Assembly: GCA_949291445.1 (NCBI GenBank)
Contig: CASEVT010000006.1
Location: 1-38,448 of the forward strand
Origin: an uncultured bacterium
Lineage (GTDB): Bacteria; Cyanobacteriota; Vampirovibrionia; Gastranaerophilales; Gastranaerophilaceae
Reading direction: 5' to 3'
Length of the DNA stretch: 38,448 bases
Shown here: piece by piece, positions 16,086 through 25,129 of the stretch
How the letters are laid out: the number at the start of each line of letters is the position of its first letter
Numbering within the stretch: the first letter of the stretch is position 1
Position numbers and translations under genes: made by a program
The notes under the pieces: model-generated
Seen by the model: only the letters and a program-made list of their open reading frames with translations
The model's database searches: none
What the model was told of the DNA's origin: nothing

Positions 16086-17057
16086 ATGAACTCCCCTTCT
16101 TCAAAGTTGCCTAATTTATTTCAAGATGCTGAAAAGTTCATTGAGGAAGTTGAATCTATGGATTCCAAACCTTTATATGAATTGCAGCCGGATGAAGCCA
16201 GAAAGTTTCTTTTGGATATACAGCAAAAATCACATAAACAGATTGATGCAGATATTATAGACACGCATATTGCCACGACTTGGGGCGGGAATGTGGATTT
16301 GAGGGTTGTACGACCAAAAAACAATGACGAGAAATTGCCTGCAATAATCTATTTGCACGGCGGCGGCTGGGTTATGGGCTCAAAAGATACACACGACATG
16401 CTTATTCGCAAACTCTCTCATTGTACACAGTCTGTCGTAATTTTTCCCGAATATACGCTTGCGCCTCAGGAGCATTATCCGGTTGCGTTTAATCAGATTT
16501 ATGAAGTTTTAAATTACGTTTATGAGAATCCTGATGAATTTAATATTGATAACCAAAAGATTGCAATAGCCGGAGATAGCGCCGGCGGCAATTTAGCAAC
16601 GGTTGCCGCTTTGAAAGCTAAGAAAGAGAACGGACCTAAAATTATATTCCAAGCATTATTTTATCCGGTGACTGATGCAGATATGGATACAAAATCTTAT
16701 GAATCTTTTCAAGACGGCCCATGGCTTAGCAAAAAAGCTATGGAATGGTTCTGGGATATGTATGAACCTGATAAAAACAAACGCGATGATTTTTATATTT
16801 CACCGCTGAAAACACCTGTTGAAGAGCTTGCCGGTATGCCGCCTGCGTTAATTATTACCGTAGAAAATGATGTTTTGAGAGATGAAGGTGAAGCTTATGC
16901 TCGCAAGCTTGATACTGCTGGGGTAAGTGTCATGAATGTCCGTGTAAACGGGACTATTCACGATTTTATGATGCTTAATCCTTTATTTGAAAGCCAGCCG
17001 ACAAAGGGTACTTTTGCTCTAGCCTGTAAAGTTTTGAGAAAAATTTTACACGGATAA
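16086..17057 (+). CDS. Alpha/beta hydrolase of the HSL (GDXG) esterase family
   Basis: A carboxylesterase-like enzyme of 323 aa. The oxyanion-hole motif YLHGGGWVMGS, the nucleophile elbow IAGDSAGGNLA (Ser of GDSAGG), the acid region ITVENDVLRDEGEAYARKL (Asp), and the catalytic His in NGTIHDFMM place it in the hormone-sensitive-lipase/GDXG group. Substrates are usually short acyl esters; the true one is unknown. There is no signal peptide, so it is cytoplasmic. An AGGA lies eight bases before the ATG. It is separated from flgL by an inverted repeat and is probably its own transcription unit. Confidence 0.9.
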   Translation: MNSPSSKLPNLFQDAEKFIEEVESMDSKPLYELQPDEARKFLLDIQQKSHKQIDADIIDTHIATTWGGNVDLRVVRPKNNDEKLPAIIYLHGGGWVMGSKDTHDMLIRKLSHCTQSVVIFPEYTLAPQEHYPVAFNQIYEVLNYVYENPDEFNIDNQKIAIAGDSAGGNLATVAALKAKKENGPKIIFQALFYPVTDADMDTKSYESFQDGPWLSKKAMEWFWDMYEPDKNKRDDFYISPLKTPVEELAGMPPALIITVENDVLRDEGEAYARKLDTAGVSVMNVRVNGTIHDFMMLNPLFESQPTKGTFALACKVLRKILHG

Positions 17058-17073
17058 TTATATCTAAGACGTT

Positions 17074-17104
17074 CTCCCGCTTCCATTTCGTCAGGGAGCG
17101 GGAG
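17074..17104 (+). terminator. GC-rich hairpin after the hydrolase, possible terminator
   Basis: Stem CTCCCGCT/AGCGGGAG with a 15-nt loop, starting 17 bases past the hydrolase stop. It is strong in an A/T-rich setting but lacks a following T-run. The remaining bases to 17277 hold no other structure I can support. Confidence 0.45.
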
Positions 17105-17277
17105 ATGGGGGTGGAATAAGCTTTACGTTTTGGGGTTTGGTTTGACGCTCGTTTAATTTTTGTACTTTTCAACGGTGTCTTCTTTTGTTGATCGGTTGAA
17201 TTATTTGTGATACAACATTCATGCTGCTTGCTTTTGTTTGAGCGGGCTTTTTATTTTACTAAGTAAAGGGATAATTT

Positions 17278-18315
17278 ATGCCGTCAGTCTCATCCGTTAG
17301 TGTATTGGGAAAATACCTTGACCAACCTGCATTGGTAAAAAAATTGTATGATAAAATGCCTGCAATCCTTACTGCTTCTGCTGCGGGATATGGTGCATAC
17401 GATACTTACAACTCGCCTGATGAAAATAAGAAGAAAAAAGCCGTGAAGAACGCATCAGTACTGGCATTTACCGTTGCGTCGGCACTTCTTGCCACAAGAG
17501 GGCTCAATATAAATGGCAAACAGGTTTTTGAAGGGCTTATTGAACTGCCTCATCTGCATGGGCATGATATTGAGAAAGTGCTTGCAAAGGTTACGGATGA
17601 AAAATCCCGCACTTTGATTGAAAAAGTTAAAAATAACCATATTTTAAAGTTTTCTGACGTCAGGTATTTAATGAATAATCTTAATAAGGAAATGAACGAT
17701 CCGCGGGCAATAAAAAATGTAATTCCGGATGCGCATAATCATGGACCGTTTGCGGAGTTGTTGAACCTTTCGGTGCTGGGTTTGGTGCCGGTAATCGGCG
17801 GTATTGCAGGCGGGGTTGTCGGCGATAAGCTCTGTAAAGAGGACTGGAAAAAACAAATTCCTAACAAGATAAAAGAAGGCTCTTATCAGTACCTTAACAA
17901 CATATTTTTGTGCAATGTCGGTGCAGGGTTGGGGGCGCTTGTGATGAATAAATTTAACGTCCAATCACGTGCCGCAAGGTTTGTAGCTATGTTAAGCGGA
18001 GTTGTCGGGGTAGGATTGGTCGCCGGTAGCACTATTGCCAATTTTGTCGGCAAAAATTATATTAACCCTCTCTTTGACAAATCGCAAAAACGTACGGCTA
18101 ACTTTAAAGACATGTTCAAAAACCTGAATAGCGAACGTCATCCTGAAGCTTTAGATTTGAGTTTGCATATTGATGATATCGCTTCGGTGGGTTTTGTTTC
18201 GGGATTGAAGTGGATAGGGCCCGTACTTCCGATGTTGTATTCCGTCTCCGGTTATCGTGCCGGAATTGGTTATCGTAACGGCAAATCGCTTAAAACCGAC
18301 GCAAAATCAAATTAA
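17278..18315 (+). CDS. Multi-pass membrane protein of unknown function
   Basis: A 345-aa protein I do not recognise. Hydrophobic, Gly-rich segments lie near residues 58-76 (NASVLAFTVASALLATRG), 160-185 (LLNLSVLGLVPVIGGIAGGV), 205-225 (FLCNVGAGLGALVMNKF) and 235-258 (AMLSGVVGVGLVAGSTIANF), with a last weaker one near 310-330. Between the first two is a polar stretch of about 80 residues. There is no catalytic motif. AAAGGGA precedes the ATG. The gene converges on the DUF4127 gene and their stop codons overlap by 4 nt (18312-18315). It reads like a lineage-restricted protein. No function is suggested by its neighbours. Confidence 0.8.
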   Translation: MPSVSSVSVLGKYLDQPALVKKLYDKMPAILTASAAGYGAYDTYNSPDENKKKKAVKNASVLAFTVASALLATRGLNINGKQVFEGLIELPHLHGHDIEKVLAKVTDEKSRTLIEKVKNNHILKFSDVRYLMNNLNKEMNDPRAIKNVIPDAHNHGPFAELLNLSVLGLVPVIGGIAGGVVGDKLCKEDWKKQIPNKIKEGSYQYLNNIFLCNVGAGLGALVMNKFNVQSRAARFVAMLSGVVGVGLVAGSTIANFVGKNYINPLFDKSQKRTANFKDMFKNLNSERHPEALDLSLHIDDIASVGFVSGLKWIGPVLPMLYSVSGYRAGIGYRNGKSLKTDAKSN

Positions 18316-19697
18316 TCGATATCTACCTCTATCTCAAAATACCGTCTCCACGGAAATTCGTAGGTGATATTCTGGTAATTTGTTTTAAAAACTTTATTCA
18401 CAAGCATTTCAAATGGTGAGATTGTATTTTTTAATTTGTCCAAATCAAGCGTTTTAGCGGTCATTTTTAAATATTTTCTTACATTTGCCTGATATGCCCA
18501 ATCATCAAGAAATCTGGTCAATTGGAGTTTTCTAAAAGCTTTGTCATTGTATTTTCTTGCAAAATATTTAACCATTGCTGCACAAATGGCACTTCCAAGC
18601 GTGTTACCCGTAGTATTCCATCCGGCATAGCCCAGAAATCTTCTTGATGTCAGGTCAAGTTCCATTAATTTTTCAACAAAATTGTTATCTGCACCGTTTG
18701 CATTTAATATATCGGCAGCAAAATACGGTTTATCCGGTGTAAACAGTTTACCCTTAAACCCTTCCGTTTCGACATCCATGACCAATTCGCCCTGATGTTT
18801 TTTAAAATTGTTAACAACCATTATAATATCGGCATTTTCTTCATTGCTCAAAACCCCACCTGCAAGCTCGATCTGTCCCTTAACCGATTCTGCAACCGTA
18901 ACATCCTCATATTTAGATATTTTATCCGTATAATCAGGATTCGTATATATTGGCGCAATTTTGTACTTCTTACCTGCGGTAATAGCTCGGCATAATAGCG
19001 ATAACGGTATTTCGTCCGCTCCGGTTTTTATCATTGCACTGAGGTTTCTTCTTTTTATCTGTTCTTGAAGATATTCTGCCTCTTGTACGTTAAGTCCGTA
19101 TTCGCCGGAATCATCTTTTGAGAATACTAATGTATCGATTACTCCTTCTTCCTGCCATTCCAGATATCTTATGTTCATATCAAAATTTCTTTTTCGTGTC
19201 AGGATGTAATCTTGAATTATTTCTGAAGGTACATCAGTGATCGCCACCCCGTCTTTATGCAAGTCGTATGAATATTTAAAAATGGCTTTTCCGTATGGAT
19301 TCCAGTAATCTTTTTCTTCTTCGTTAACATTGTTATTTGAGATTCGCATAATGCTTGAAAAAGCGTATATACGAGTTTTTTTCTCTTCAAGCATGTGACG
19401 AAATTTCAGCATTCGAAGGTAAACTTCCTTAAATATTTCATCACTTTTTCGAGAAGGAATAAGCCCTCCGTACGCCATTGTATCAAGTGAAATGATAATC
19501 GCTTCCGGATCCTTTATCCGTTCGAGCCAGTCATATATCCCGAACATATCAGCCGGATTCTTCAAATCACCAAGCAATTGCCTTTTCGGTAACAACAACT
19601 CAATGCTTTCATCCATCTGTGCAATCTGTTTTGGCAAATCGTAACACACAGGGCGGTTGTCTATCGGTATAAAAACTATTTTGCGTTTTACCGGCAA
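18312..19697 (-). CDS. DUF4127 family protein
   Basis: A 461-aa protein matching the DUF4127 family. The opening is KIVFIPIDNRPVCYDLPKQI, followed by LLPKRQLLGD, AIIISLDTMAYGGLIPSR, FSSIMRISNNNVNEEEKDYW and LGYAGWNTTGNTLGSAICAA. The function is unknown; the conserved Asp, Arg and Asn motifs suggest an enzyme. It has no signal peptide and is probably cytoplasmic. The start is a TTG at 19697, supported by AAGGAG six bases upstream. It lies 106 nt after ilvN in the same direction with no clear terminator between, so read-through from the ilv genes is possible. The 3' end overlaps the convergent membrane-protein gene. Confidence 0.88.
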   Translation of the reverse strand: MPVKRKIVFIPIDNRPVCYDLPKQIAQMDESIELLLPKRQLLGDLKNPADMFGIYDWLERIKDPEAIIISLDTMAYGGLIPSRKSDEIFKEVYLRMLKFRHMLEEKKTRIYAFSSIMRISNNNVNEEEKDYWNPYGKAIFKYSYDLHKDGVAITDVPSEIIQDYILTRKRNFDMNIRYLEWQEEGVIDTLVFSKDDSGEYGLNVQEAEYLQEQIKRRNLSAMIKTGADEIPLSLLCRAITAGKKYKIAPIYTNPDYTDKISKYEDVTVAESVKGQIELAGGVLSNEENADIIMVVNNFKKHQGELVMDVETEGFKGKLFTPDKPYFAADILNANGADNNFVEKLMELDLTSRRFLGYAGWNTTGNTLGSAICAAMVKYFARKYNDKAFRKLQLTRFLDDWAYQANVRKYLKMTAKTLDLDKLKNTISPFEMLVNKVFKTNYQNITYEFPWRRYFEIEVDID

Positions 19698-19803
19698 TAT
19701 TCTCTCCTTCTCAATACATATATTTTAGTCCAACCTGCTTGCTCGTGCAAATTTTCGTAAAATATGAGCAAAAAGTGTAAATTATTGCCTTCTTACCCGA
19801 TAT

Positions 19804-20301
19804 CTAATTTTTTAAATTAACAAACTGATTTTCTCTTGAAATAGCGACCTTGCCCGAGCGTACAAGCTCTTTTATACCAATGGGTCGTAAAAGTTCTATC
19901 AATGAACGAATTTGACGTGAATCACCCAATGCCTGTATTGTATACGAACGAGGCGTTACATCTATTATTTTTGCATTAAAAATTTCTGCTATCCGCAAAA
20001 TCTCCGATCTGTCCTCATCCTTTGCATTGACTTTGCATAAAATAAATTCACGCTCTATAGCATCCTCGTTCTTAAAATCAACAACTTTCAGTACAGGTAT
20101 AATTCTGTTGAGCTGTTTTGTAATTTGTTCAAGCACTTTATCATCACCATTGGTTACAATAGTCAATCTTGAATATTCTCGATCTAGTGTAGGGGCTGCG
20201 GTTATGCTTTCTATGCTGTATCCTCTTCCGCTAAAAAGGCTGCTTATACGCGAAAGGATTCCCGCCTCATCTTTTACCATTACTGAAATTATATGACTCA
20301 T
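19804..20301 (-). CDS. ilvN: Acetolactate synthase small (regulatory) subunit
   Basis: Regulatory subunit of acetohydroxyacid synthase, which binds valine-type effectors and stimulates the large subunit. It is 165 aa. The N-terminal ACT domain reads HIISVMVKDEAGILSRISSLFSGRGYSIESI, the family hallmark. The second conserved half includes REFILCKVNA, EIFNAKIIDVTPRSYTIQALGD and the GIKELVRSGKVAISRE end. The gene is also called ilvH in some genomes. It starts 14 nt after the ilvB stop with AAGAGG upstream, so the two form an operon. Confidence 0.95.
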   Translation of the reverse strand: MSHIISVMVKDEAGILSRISSLFSGRGYSIESITAAPTLDREYSRLTIVTNGDDKVLEQITKQLNRIIPVLKVVDFKNEDAIEREFILCKVNAKDEDRSEILRIAEIFNAKIIDVTPRSYTIQALGDSRQIRSLIELLRPIGIKELVRSGKVAISRENQFVNLKN

Positions 20302-20315
20302 TTGAAAGTTACCTC

Positions 20316-22046
20316 TTAATTTATAGGGCTGTCGTTTGATAGTAATACCTTGTTAATCGGATTACCCGCAAGTACCCAGGGATATACCATCTCAAATTCT
20401 TCTACAACAAAATCGATAAATACAGGTCTTTTGCATTCAATCGCATGCTGTAATGCAGGGACGATCTCGTCTTCTTTTGTTACACGAATCCCCACTGCTC
20501 CATAGGCTTGCGCAACTTTTACAAAATCCGGACCGGAGATTTTTGTTTCTGAATAATGTTTATTGAACAATTTTTCTTGCCATTGTCTGACCATTCCGAG
20601 GTAGCCGTTGTTTATAATTCCGACAATTACAGGAATATTATATGCAACGCAAGTTGCCAACTCTTGTATATTCATCTGTATACTGCCGTCACCTGCAATG
20701 TTTATTACAATCTTTTCGGGTTTGCCGATCGATGCGCCCATTGCTGCGGGGAATCCGAATCCCATTGTGCCCAGTCCACCTGAGGTTATGAATCTTCTCG
20801 GTTCTTCAAATTTATACAACTGGGCTGTCCACATTTGATGTTGTCCGACTTCCGTGCAGATTATTGTATCTTTATCTTTTGTGTATTCATATATCTTTTC
20901 AATTACTGTAAGCGGGTTAAGCTTTTCCGAATTGCAAGCGGGAAGTGCCCGTTTTTTCTTCCATTCATCTATTTGCTCAAACCATGCCTGTTTTACTTCA
21001 CGATTTGTATCGTACTTATTGTTATCAAATTCGTGCAGCATTGCCGTTAGGACATTTTTTGCATCGCCTACTATCGGTACATCTACGTGAACATTTTTGC
21101 TTATTGAGCAAGGATCGATATCAACGTGGATTACCTGTGCATCTTTAGCAAAACGCTTCAAGCAGCCTGTTATACGATCATTAAATCTGGTACCTATGGC
21201 AAAAAGTACATCGCAATTTGAGACTGCGTGATTTGCCCAGTAATTTCCGTGCATACCCAACATACCGAGCGATTTCTCTCTGCTTGCAGGGTATGTACCC
21301 ATACCCATGAGTGTATTTGCTACCGGAATGTTGAGTTTTTCTGCCAGTTCTGTTAATTCTTTACTTGCTTCTGCTGCAACTACACCGCCACCTGAGATTA
21401 TCATTGGTCGTTCCGCATCACAAAGCAGTTCTAATGCTTTTATTATTTGTCTGTGGTGTCCTTGATAGGTCGGATTATAACCAGGAAGATTTACTTTTTG
21501 TGGATATTCAAATTTTGTTTTTTGGCTTAGGATGTCTTTGGGTAAATCTATTACCACAGGTCCGGGTTTGCCGGTTGTTGCTATATGGAATGCTTCTTTT
21601 ATTATTCTCGGCAGTTGTGATACATCGTTTACCAGATAATTATGTTTGCAGCAAGAACGTGTTATACCCACGATATCTGCCTCTTGAAACGCATCGTTGC
21701 CTATTTGATCAAGACCTACCTGACCGGTAAATACTATTATCGGATAACCGTCGTAGTAGGCGTTTGCTATTCCGGTAATTGCATTGGTCGCACCGGGACC
21801 TGATGTAACCAGTGCTACTCCGGGTTTGCCTGTTGCTCTTGCGTATCCTTCTGCTGCATGGATTGCAGCTTGTTCGTGTCTTACCAGATAATGCTTTATA
21901 TCCTTGCAGTTGTACAATGCCTCATAAATTGTCAAAATGACCCCTCCGGGGTATCCGAATATCTCTTTCACTCCTTCTTTTTTCAGGCATTCAAGAAAAA
22001 TCTCCGCTCCCGTTAGCAATTCCGTTTGTTCTTTTATTTTGGTCAT
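20316..22046 (-). CDS. ilvB: Acetolactate synthase large (catalytic) subunit
   Basis: TPP- and FAD-dependent enzyme that condenses pyruvate with pyruvate or 2-ketobutyrate, the first common step to valine, leucine and isoleucine. It is 576 aa. Motifs are GYPGGVILTIYEAL, the catalytic-Glu region VRHEQAAIHAAEGYAR, GRTG-like GKPGVALVTSGPGATN, and the TPP-binding GDGSIQMNIQELATCV with NNGYLGMVRQWQE. The start is set at the ATG at 22046: GGAG lies six bases upstream and the domain begins there. An in-frame ATG at 22115 would add a 23-residue Lys/Tyr-rich tail without a ribosome-binding site. It is the first gene of ilvBN. No ilvC follows. Confidence 0.96.
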   Translation of the reverse strand: MTKIKEQTELLTGAEIFLECLKKEGVKEIFGYPGGVILTIYEALYNCKDIKHYLVRHEQAAIHAAEGYARATGKPGVALVTSGPGATNAITGIANAYYDGYPIIVFTGQVGLDQIGNDAFQEADIVGITRSCCKHNYLVNDVSQLPRIIKEAFHIATTGKPGPVVIDLPKDILSQKTKFEYPQKVNLPGYNPTYQGHHRQIIKALELLCDAERPMIISGGGVVAAEASKELTELAEKLNIPVANTLMGMGTYPASREKSLGMLGMHGNYWANHAVSNCDVLFAIGTRFNDRITGCLKRFAKDAQVIHVDIDPCSISKNVHVDVPIVGDAKNVLTAMLHEFDNNKYDTNREVKQAWFEQIDEWKKKRALPACNSEKLNPLTVIEKIYEYTKDKDTIICTEVGQHQMWTAQLYKFEEPRRFITSGGLGTMGFGFPAAMGASIGKPEKIVINIAGDGSIQMNIQELATCVAYNIPVIVGIINNGYLGMVRQWQEKLFNKHYSETKISGPDFVKVAQAYGAVGIRVTKEDEIVPALQHAIECKRPVFIDFVVEEFEMVYPWVLAGNPINKVLLSNDSPIN

Positions 22047-22154
22047 TTTTCTCTCCAATTTATGGTATTTATCCACTAGTTTATCATTTATATATCTTTT
22101 TTCAAAGATTTTCATTTAAAATGGATTAAAAAGATTTAACATTTTATAATTAGC

Positions 22155-22182
22155 AAAAAGCCCGCAATTATGCGGGCTTTTT
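22155..22182 (-). terminator. Rho-independent terminator of metK
   Basis: A perfect 12-bp stem AAAAAGCCCGCA/TGCGGGCTTTTT with an ATTA loop, 18 nt past the metK stop. T-runs on both strands would also let it act in the other direction. Confidence 0.93.
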
Positions 22183-22199
22183 CTTTCATTCAAATTTTA

Positions 22200-23471
22200 C
22201 TATTTACAACAACAAAGACTCGAAGCTTGTTCCTTCAACATTGCTGCTTTATCTGTTTTTTCCCACGGAACATCTATGTCGGTGCGGCCCATATGTCCGT
22301 ATGCTGCTAATTTTTGGTAGAATTTTCCTCCGTTTTTAGCAGGCAAGCCTCTTAAATCGAATTGATTAATTATGGCTGCTGGTCTCAGGTCGAAATTCTT
22401 TTCAACAAGTTTTGCTATTTCATCATCAGAAATTTTACCTGTTCCGAAAGTTTCAACCATGACTGAAACCGGTTCTGCAACACCGATTGCATAGCCGAGT
22501 TCTACTTCGCATTTCTCTGCCAATCCTGCTGCTACAATATTCTTTGCTACATATCTTGTTGCATAGGCTGCTGAGCGGTCTACTTTTGTTGGATCTTTTC
22601 CTGAAAATGCACCGCCTCCGTGTCTGGAGTATCCGCCGTAGGTGTCTACTATGATTTTTCTGCCTGTAAGCCCTGCATCACCTTGCGGTCCGCCTATTAC
22701 AAATCTTCCTGACGGATTTATCAGATATTTCGTTGTAGAATCGGGTTTTATTGATTCGTTTTTGAATACGTAGTTTATAACTTCTTCTATCAGATCTTTT
22801 CTGATTTTTTCTTGTATTTTTTCGTTATCGGTTATTTCTCCGATTTCAGGATCGTGTTGGGTAGAAAGTACTATCGTATCTATTCTGGATGGTTTTCCAT
22901 CTATGTATTCTACTGTAACTTGAGATTTTCCGTCCGGTCTTAGATAGTTGAGTGTGCCATTTTTTCTTACTTGTGCAAGTCTGAATGACAGTCTGTGTGC
23001 CAAACTGATTGGCAGTGGCATCAACTCGGGGGTTTCGTTACATGCAAATCCGAACATTATTCCTTGATCGCCGGCTCCGACATTTTCTGTTTCTTCTTTT
23101 GCGGTATCTGCATTGTTGCTTCTTGCTTCCAATGCTTTATTTACACCGCCTGCGATGTCTGTGGATTGTTCATCTATGCTCGTCAGGACTGCGCAAGTTT
23201 TATAGTCAAATCCGCCGCCTTCTTCTCCTACATATCCGATATTTTTGATTGTATTTCTTACTACTGCGGGAATATCAACATAGCAGTCTGATGTAATCTC
23301 TCCGCATACCAGTGCCATTCCTGTTGTTACTGTTGTTTCTGCCGCTACTCTTGAGCGTTTATCTTTTGTTAAAAATTCATCCAAAATTGCGTCGGATATC
23401 TGATCGCATACTTTATCAGGATGCCCTTCCGTTACTGATTCGGATGTGAATAAGAATTTTTTTGAAGCCAT
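22200..23471 (-). CDS. metK: S-adenosylmethionine synthetase
   Basis: Makes SAM from methionine and ATP, in the cytoplasm. It is 423 aa, somewhat longer than the usual 380-400. Motifs are [21 protein letters not shown] at the N terminus, the ATP-binding [33 protein letters not shown] and the P-loop-like [20 protein letters not shown]. The C terminus ends in SSLCCCK, an unusual triple-Cys tail not part of the conserved domain. The ATG at 23471 has GGGAAG about eight bases upstream. It follows the P-loop protein gene by 85 nt, and I see no SAM riboswitch in that gap. Confidence 0.96.
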   Translation of the reverse strand: MASKKFLFTSESVTEGHPDKVCDQISDAILDEFLTKDKRSRVAAETTVTTGMALVCGEITSDCYVDIPAVVRNTIKNIGYVGEEGGGFDYKTCAVLTSIDEQSTDIAGGVNKALEARSNNADTAKEETENVGAGDQGIMFGFACNETPELMPLPISLAHRLSFRLAQVRKNGTLNYLRPDGKSQVTVEYIDGKPSRIDTIVLSTQHDPEIGEITDNEKIQEKIRKDLIEEVINYVFKNESIKPDSTTKYLINPSGRFVIGGPQGDAGLTGRKIIVDTYGGYSRHGGGAFSGKDPTKVDRSAAYATRYVAKNIVAAGLAEKCEVELGYAIGVAEPVSVMVETFGTGKISDDEIAKLVEKNFDLRPAAIINQFDLRGLPAKNGGKFYQKLAAYGHMGRTDIDVPWEKTDKAAMLKEQASSLCCCK

Positions 23472-23556
23472 CTTTTGTACTTCCCTTTCTTTACATAATC
23501 ATCAAAATACTAGTTCAAAATTAACTGTTAATCAAATATTCGTTAAGTTTCTTTAA

Positions 23557-24234
23557 TTACCACAATGCTGATGGCATCATTCGTTTGTATCTCCACACAG
23601 GTACCCCGTCATATTTTTCCTCAAATTCTTTATCAAGATTCTCGGGGATACCTATTGCGAATATTTTCAATCCGATTTTTTCTGCGGCTTCTTTTGTCAT
23701 TTCATAACCGTTTATTATATCTTCTTTTCTTGTTTCGTCTCCGAAGTGGGTATTGCTTATAATCCCGTCAAACTTTTTCCAATGCCTTTTTTCCAGTCCT
23801 TCACTGAATTGGATATATTCCAGTATATTTTCTACACTTGATGTTTCAAATTTGGAGGTATTTACAACAAGGTATATGTGCAAATTTTCTTCCTTTTCAA
23901 TACCGTTTATGATGTCTAAAATGTCCAATCCGCCGGCACCGTATCCTACGTCTATTATTATGTCACCTTCTTCCGAGAGGGCGTTTATCTGTGCTCCGTT
24001 AACGTATGTTGCGGCTTCTCCAAGTCCAAGGTAACTTGTTTGGGCTATTACATTTATTCCCATTTCCTTTAATGGCTCTACCAATGGTCTGAGGGTGTAT
24101 GCAGGTTCTACTGAGTCTAAATCTACAAGTGTTATTTTTTCTTTTCTTTGTGCATATTGTCTTGCTCTGTTTATTGCGGTTTCTGATTTACCGCTTGCGT
24201 AAGCGCCGCAGTATACTTCAACTCTTCTGTTCAT
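23557..24234 (-). CDS. P-loop NTPase-like protein of unknown function
   Basis: A 225-aa protein with a Walker A motif at the N terminus (YCGAYASGKSETAINRA, matching GxxxxGKS) and a following TLVDLDSVEPAYTLRP strand resembling the SIMIBI/ParA-type deviant fold. A Walker B-like strand is IIIDVGYGAGGLD, and the C-terminal part carries a nucleotide-base-type strand FDGIISNTHFGDET. I recall relatives annotated only as ATP-binding proteins in Firmicutes. Its role is unknown. The ATG at 24234 lies inside the end of the TPR gene (17-nt overlap) with GAGG six bases upstream, so the two are co-translated. metK follows in the same direction. Confidence 0.85.
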   Translation of the reverse strand: MNRRVEVYCGAYASGKSETAINRARQYAQRKEKITLVDLDSVEPAYTLRPLVEPLKEMGINVIAQTSYLGLGEAATYVNGAQINALSEEGDIIIDVGYGAGGLDILDIINGIEKEENLHIYLVVNTSKFETSSVENILEYIQFSEGLEKRHWKKFDGIISNTHFGDETRKEDIINGYEMTKEAAEKIGLKIFAIGIPENLDKEFEEKYDGVPVWRYKRMMPSALW

Positions 24235-25018
24235 TGTTTTCCTCTTTGTTATTTTGTTCGGTCAGGTTATTTATTATGCTTTCAATTTGTTCTTTTTCGT
24301 CTTTTGGCAATTCAAATTGTAGATAATCTTTCAGGTATTCTTTTGCTCCTTCTATATCGCCTCTGATTTTGAATATCAATCCGAGTTTTTTGTATGCCGG
24401 TGCAAATCTTTCGTTTATGGCTATGGATTTTAGGTAGTTTGATACGGCTTTGTCTATTTCGTTGTTTGCTTCATAGGCAAGTCCTGTTTGATAATATATA
24501 AGAGGGTTATTGTTTACGCTTTGCAATACCTGTTCAAAATTGGCTATTGCGCTGTACCAGTCACCTAACTCAAAATATACCATCCCTAAATCCCAGTGTG
24601 CATCCGGATTCTCCGGTGCCAGTTCCAATACTGTATCAAGCGTGCTTATCGCTTCTTCATATCTTTTGTCTTCCATATAAATTCTTGCCAGATAGTGATG
24701 TGTCGTTACATCCTGCGGCATTTCATATACCGCATTTTGCAATAATTCTATTGCGTCAAGTAGTCTTCTTTGTTTGAACATCATATCTGCAAGGTTTACG
24801 TATGTTTGTGCCTGTTTTGAGTCTTGGGATAGTGCTTTGTAGTAATATTCTTCCGCCTTTTCTAACTCGCCCATGTTTGCATAACACAACCCTATATTAT
24901 TCAATAATCTTGCGTTGGTTTCATCTTCTTTTGAAAGTTCTATAAATTCATTCAATGCGTCTTCATATTTTTTTTCATGAAAAAGGTCGAGTGCCTTTTT
25001 AATCATCTCTTGTTGCAT
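24218..25018 (-). CDS. Tetratricopeptide-repeat protein
   Basis: A 266-aa protein made of about seven TPR units, each with the W/L-G-x-Y-A-x8-A-x3-P spacing. Examples are LLNNIGLCYANMGELEKAEEY, TYVNLADMMFKQRRLLDAI, DAHWDLGMVYFELGDWYSAI and AYKKLGLIFKIRGDIEGAKE. The C terminus is a charged EQNNKEENNEQKS tail. TPRs mediate protein-protein contacts. There is no signal peptide or membrane segment, so it is cytoplasmic. AAGGAGG four bases before the ATG is a strong site. It is the first gene of a unit with the P-loop protein and metK. The partner is unknown, though the coupled P-loop protein is the obvious candidate. Confidence 0.92.
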   Translation of the reverse strand: MQQEMIKKALDLFHEKKYEDALNEFIELSKEDETNARLLNNIGLCYANMGELEKAEEYYYKALSQDSKQAQTYVNLADMMFKQRRLLDAIELLQNAVYEMPQDVTTHHYLARIYMEDKRYEEAISTLDTVLELAPENPDAHWDLGMVYFELGDWYSAIANFEQVLQSVNNNPLIYYQTGLAYEANNEIDKAVSNYLKSIAINERFAPAYKKLGLIFKIRGDIEGAKEYLKDYLQFELPKDEKEQIESIINNLTEQNNKEENNEQKS

Positions 25019-25129
25019 TATGCCTCCTTAGCTTGACCTTTAAATTATATCTCAAACATCTTTTTGCTGTATTTTGTTTAATTGTCAGGTTATTTTTTAT
25101 TTATTTGATGTAATTTGATTTTATAATTT

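Noticed and set aside
22047-22115. N-terminal extension of IlvB
   Set aside because: The ATG at 22046 has a GGAG site and begins the conserved domain; the extra 23 residues are not family-like.
23472-23556. SAM riboswitch ahead of metK
   Set aside because: The 85-nt gap shows no paired core or terminator/anti-terminator arrangement.
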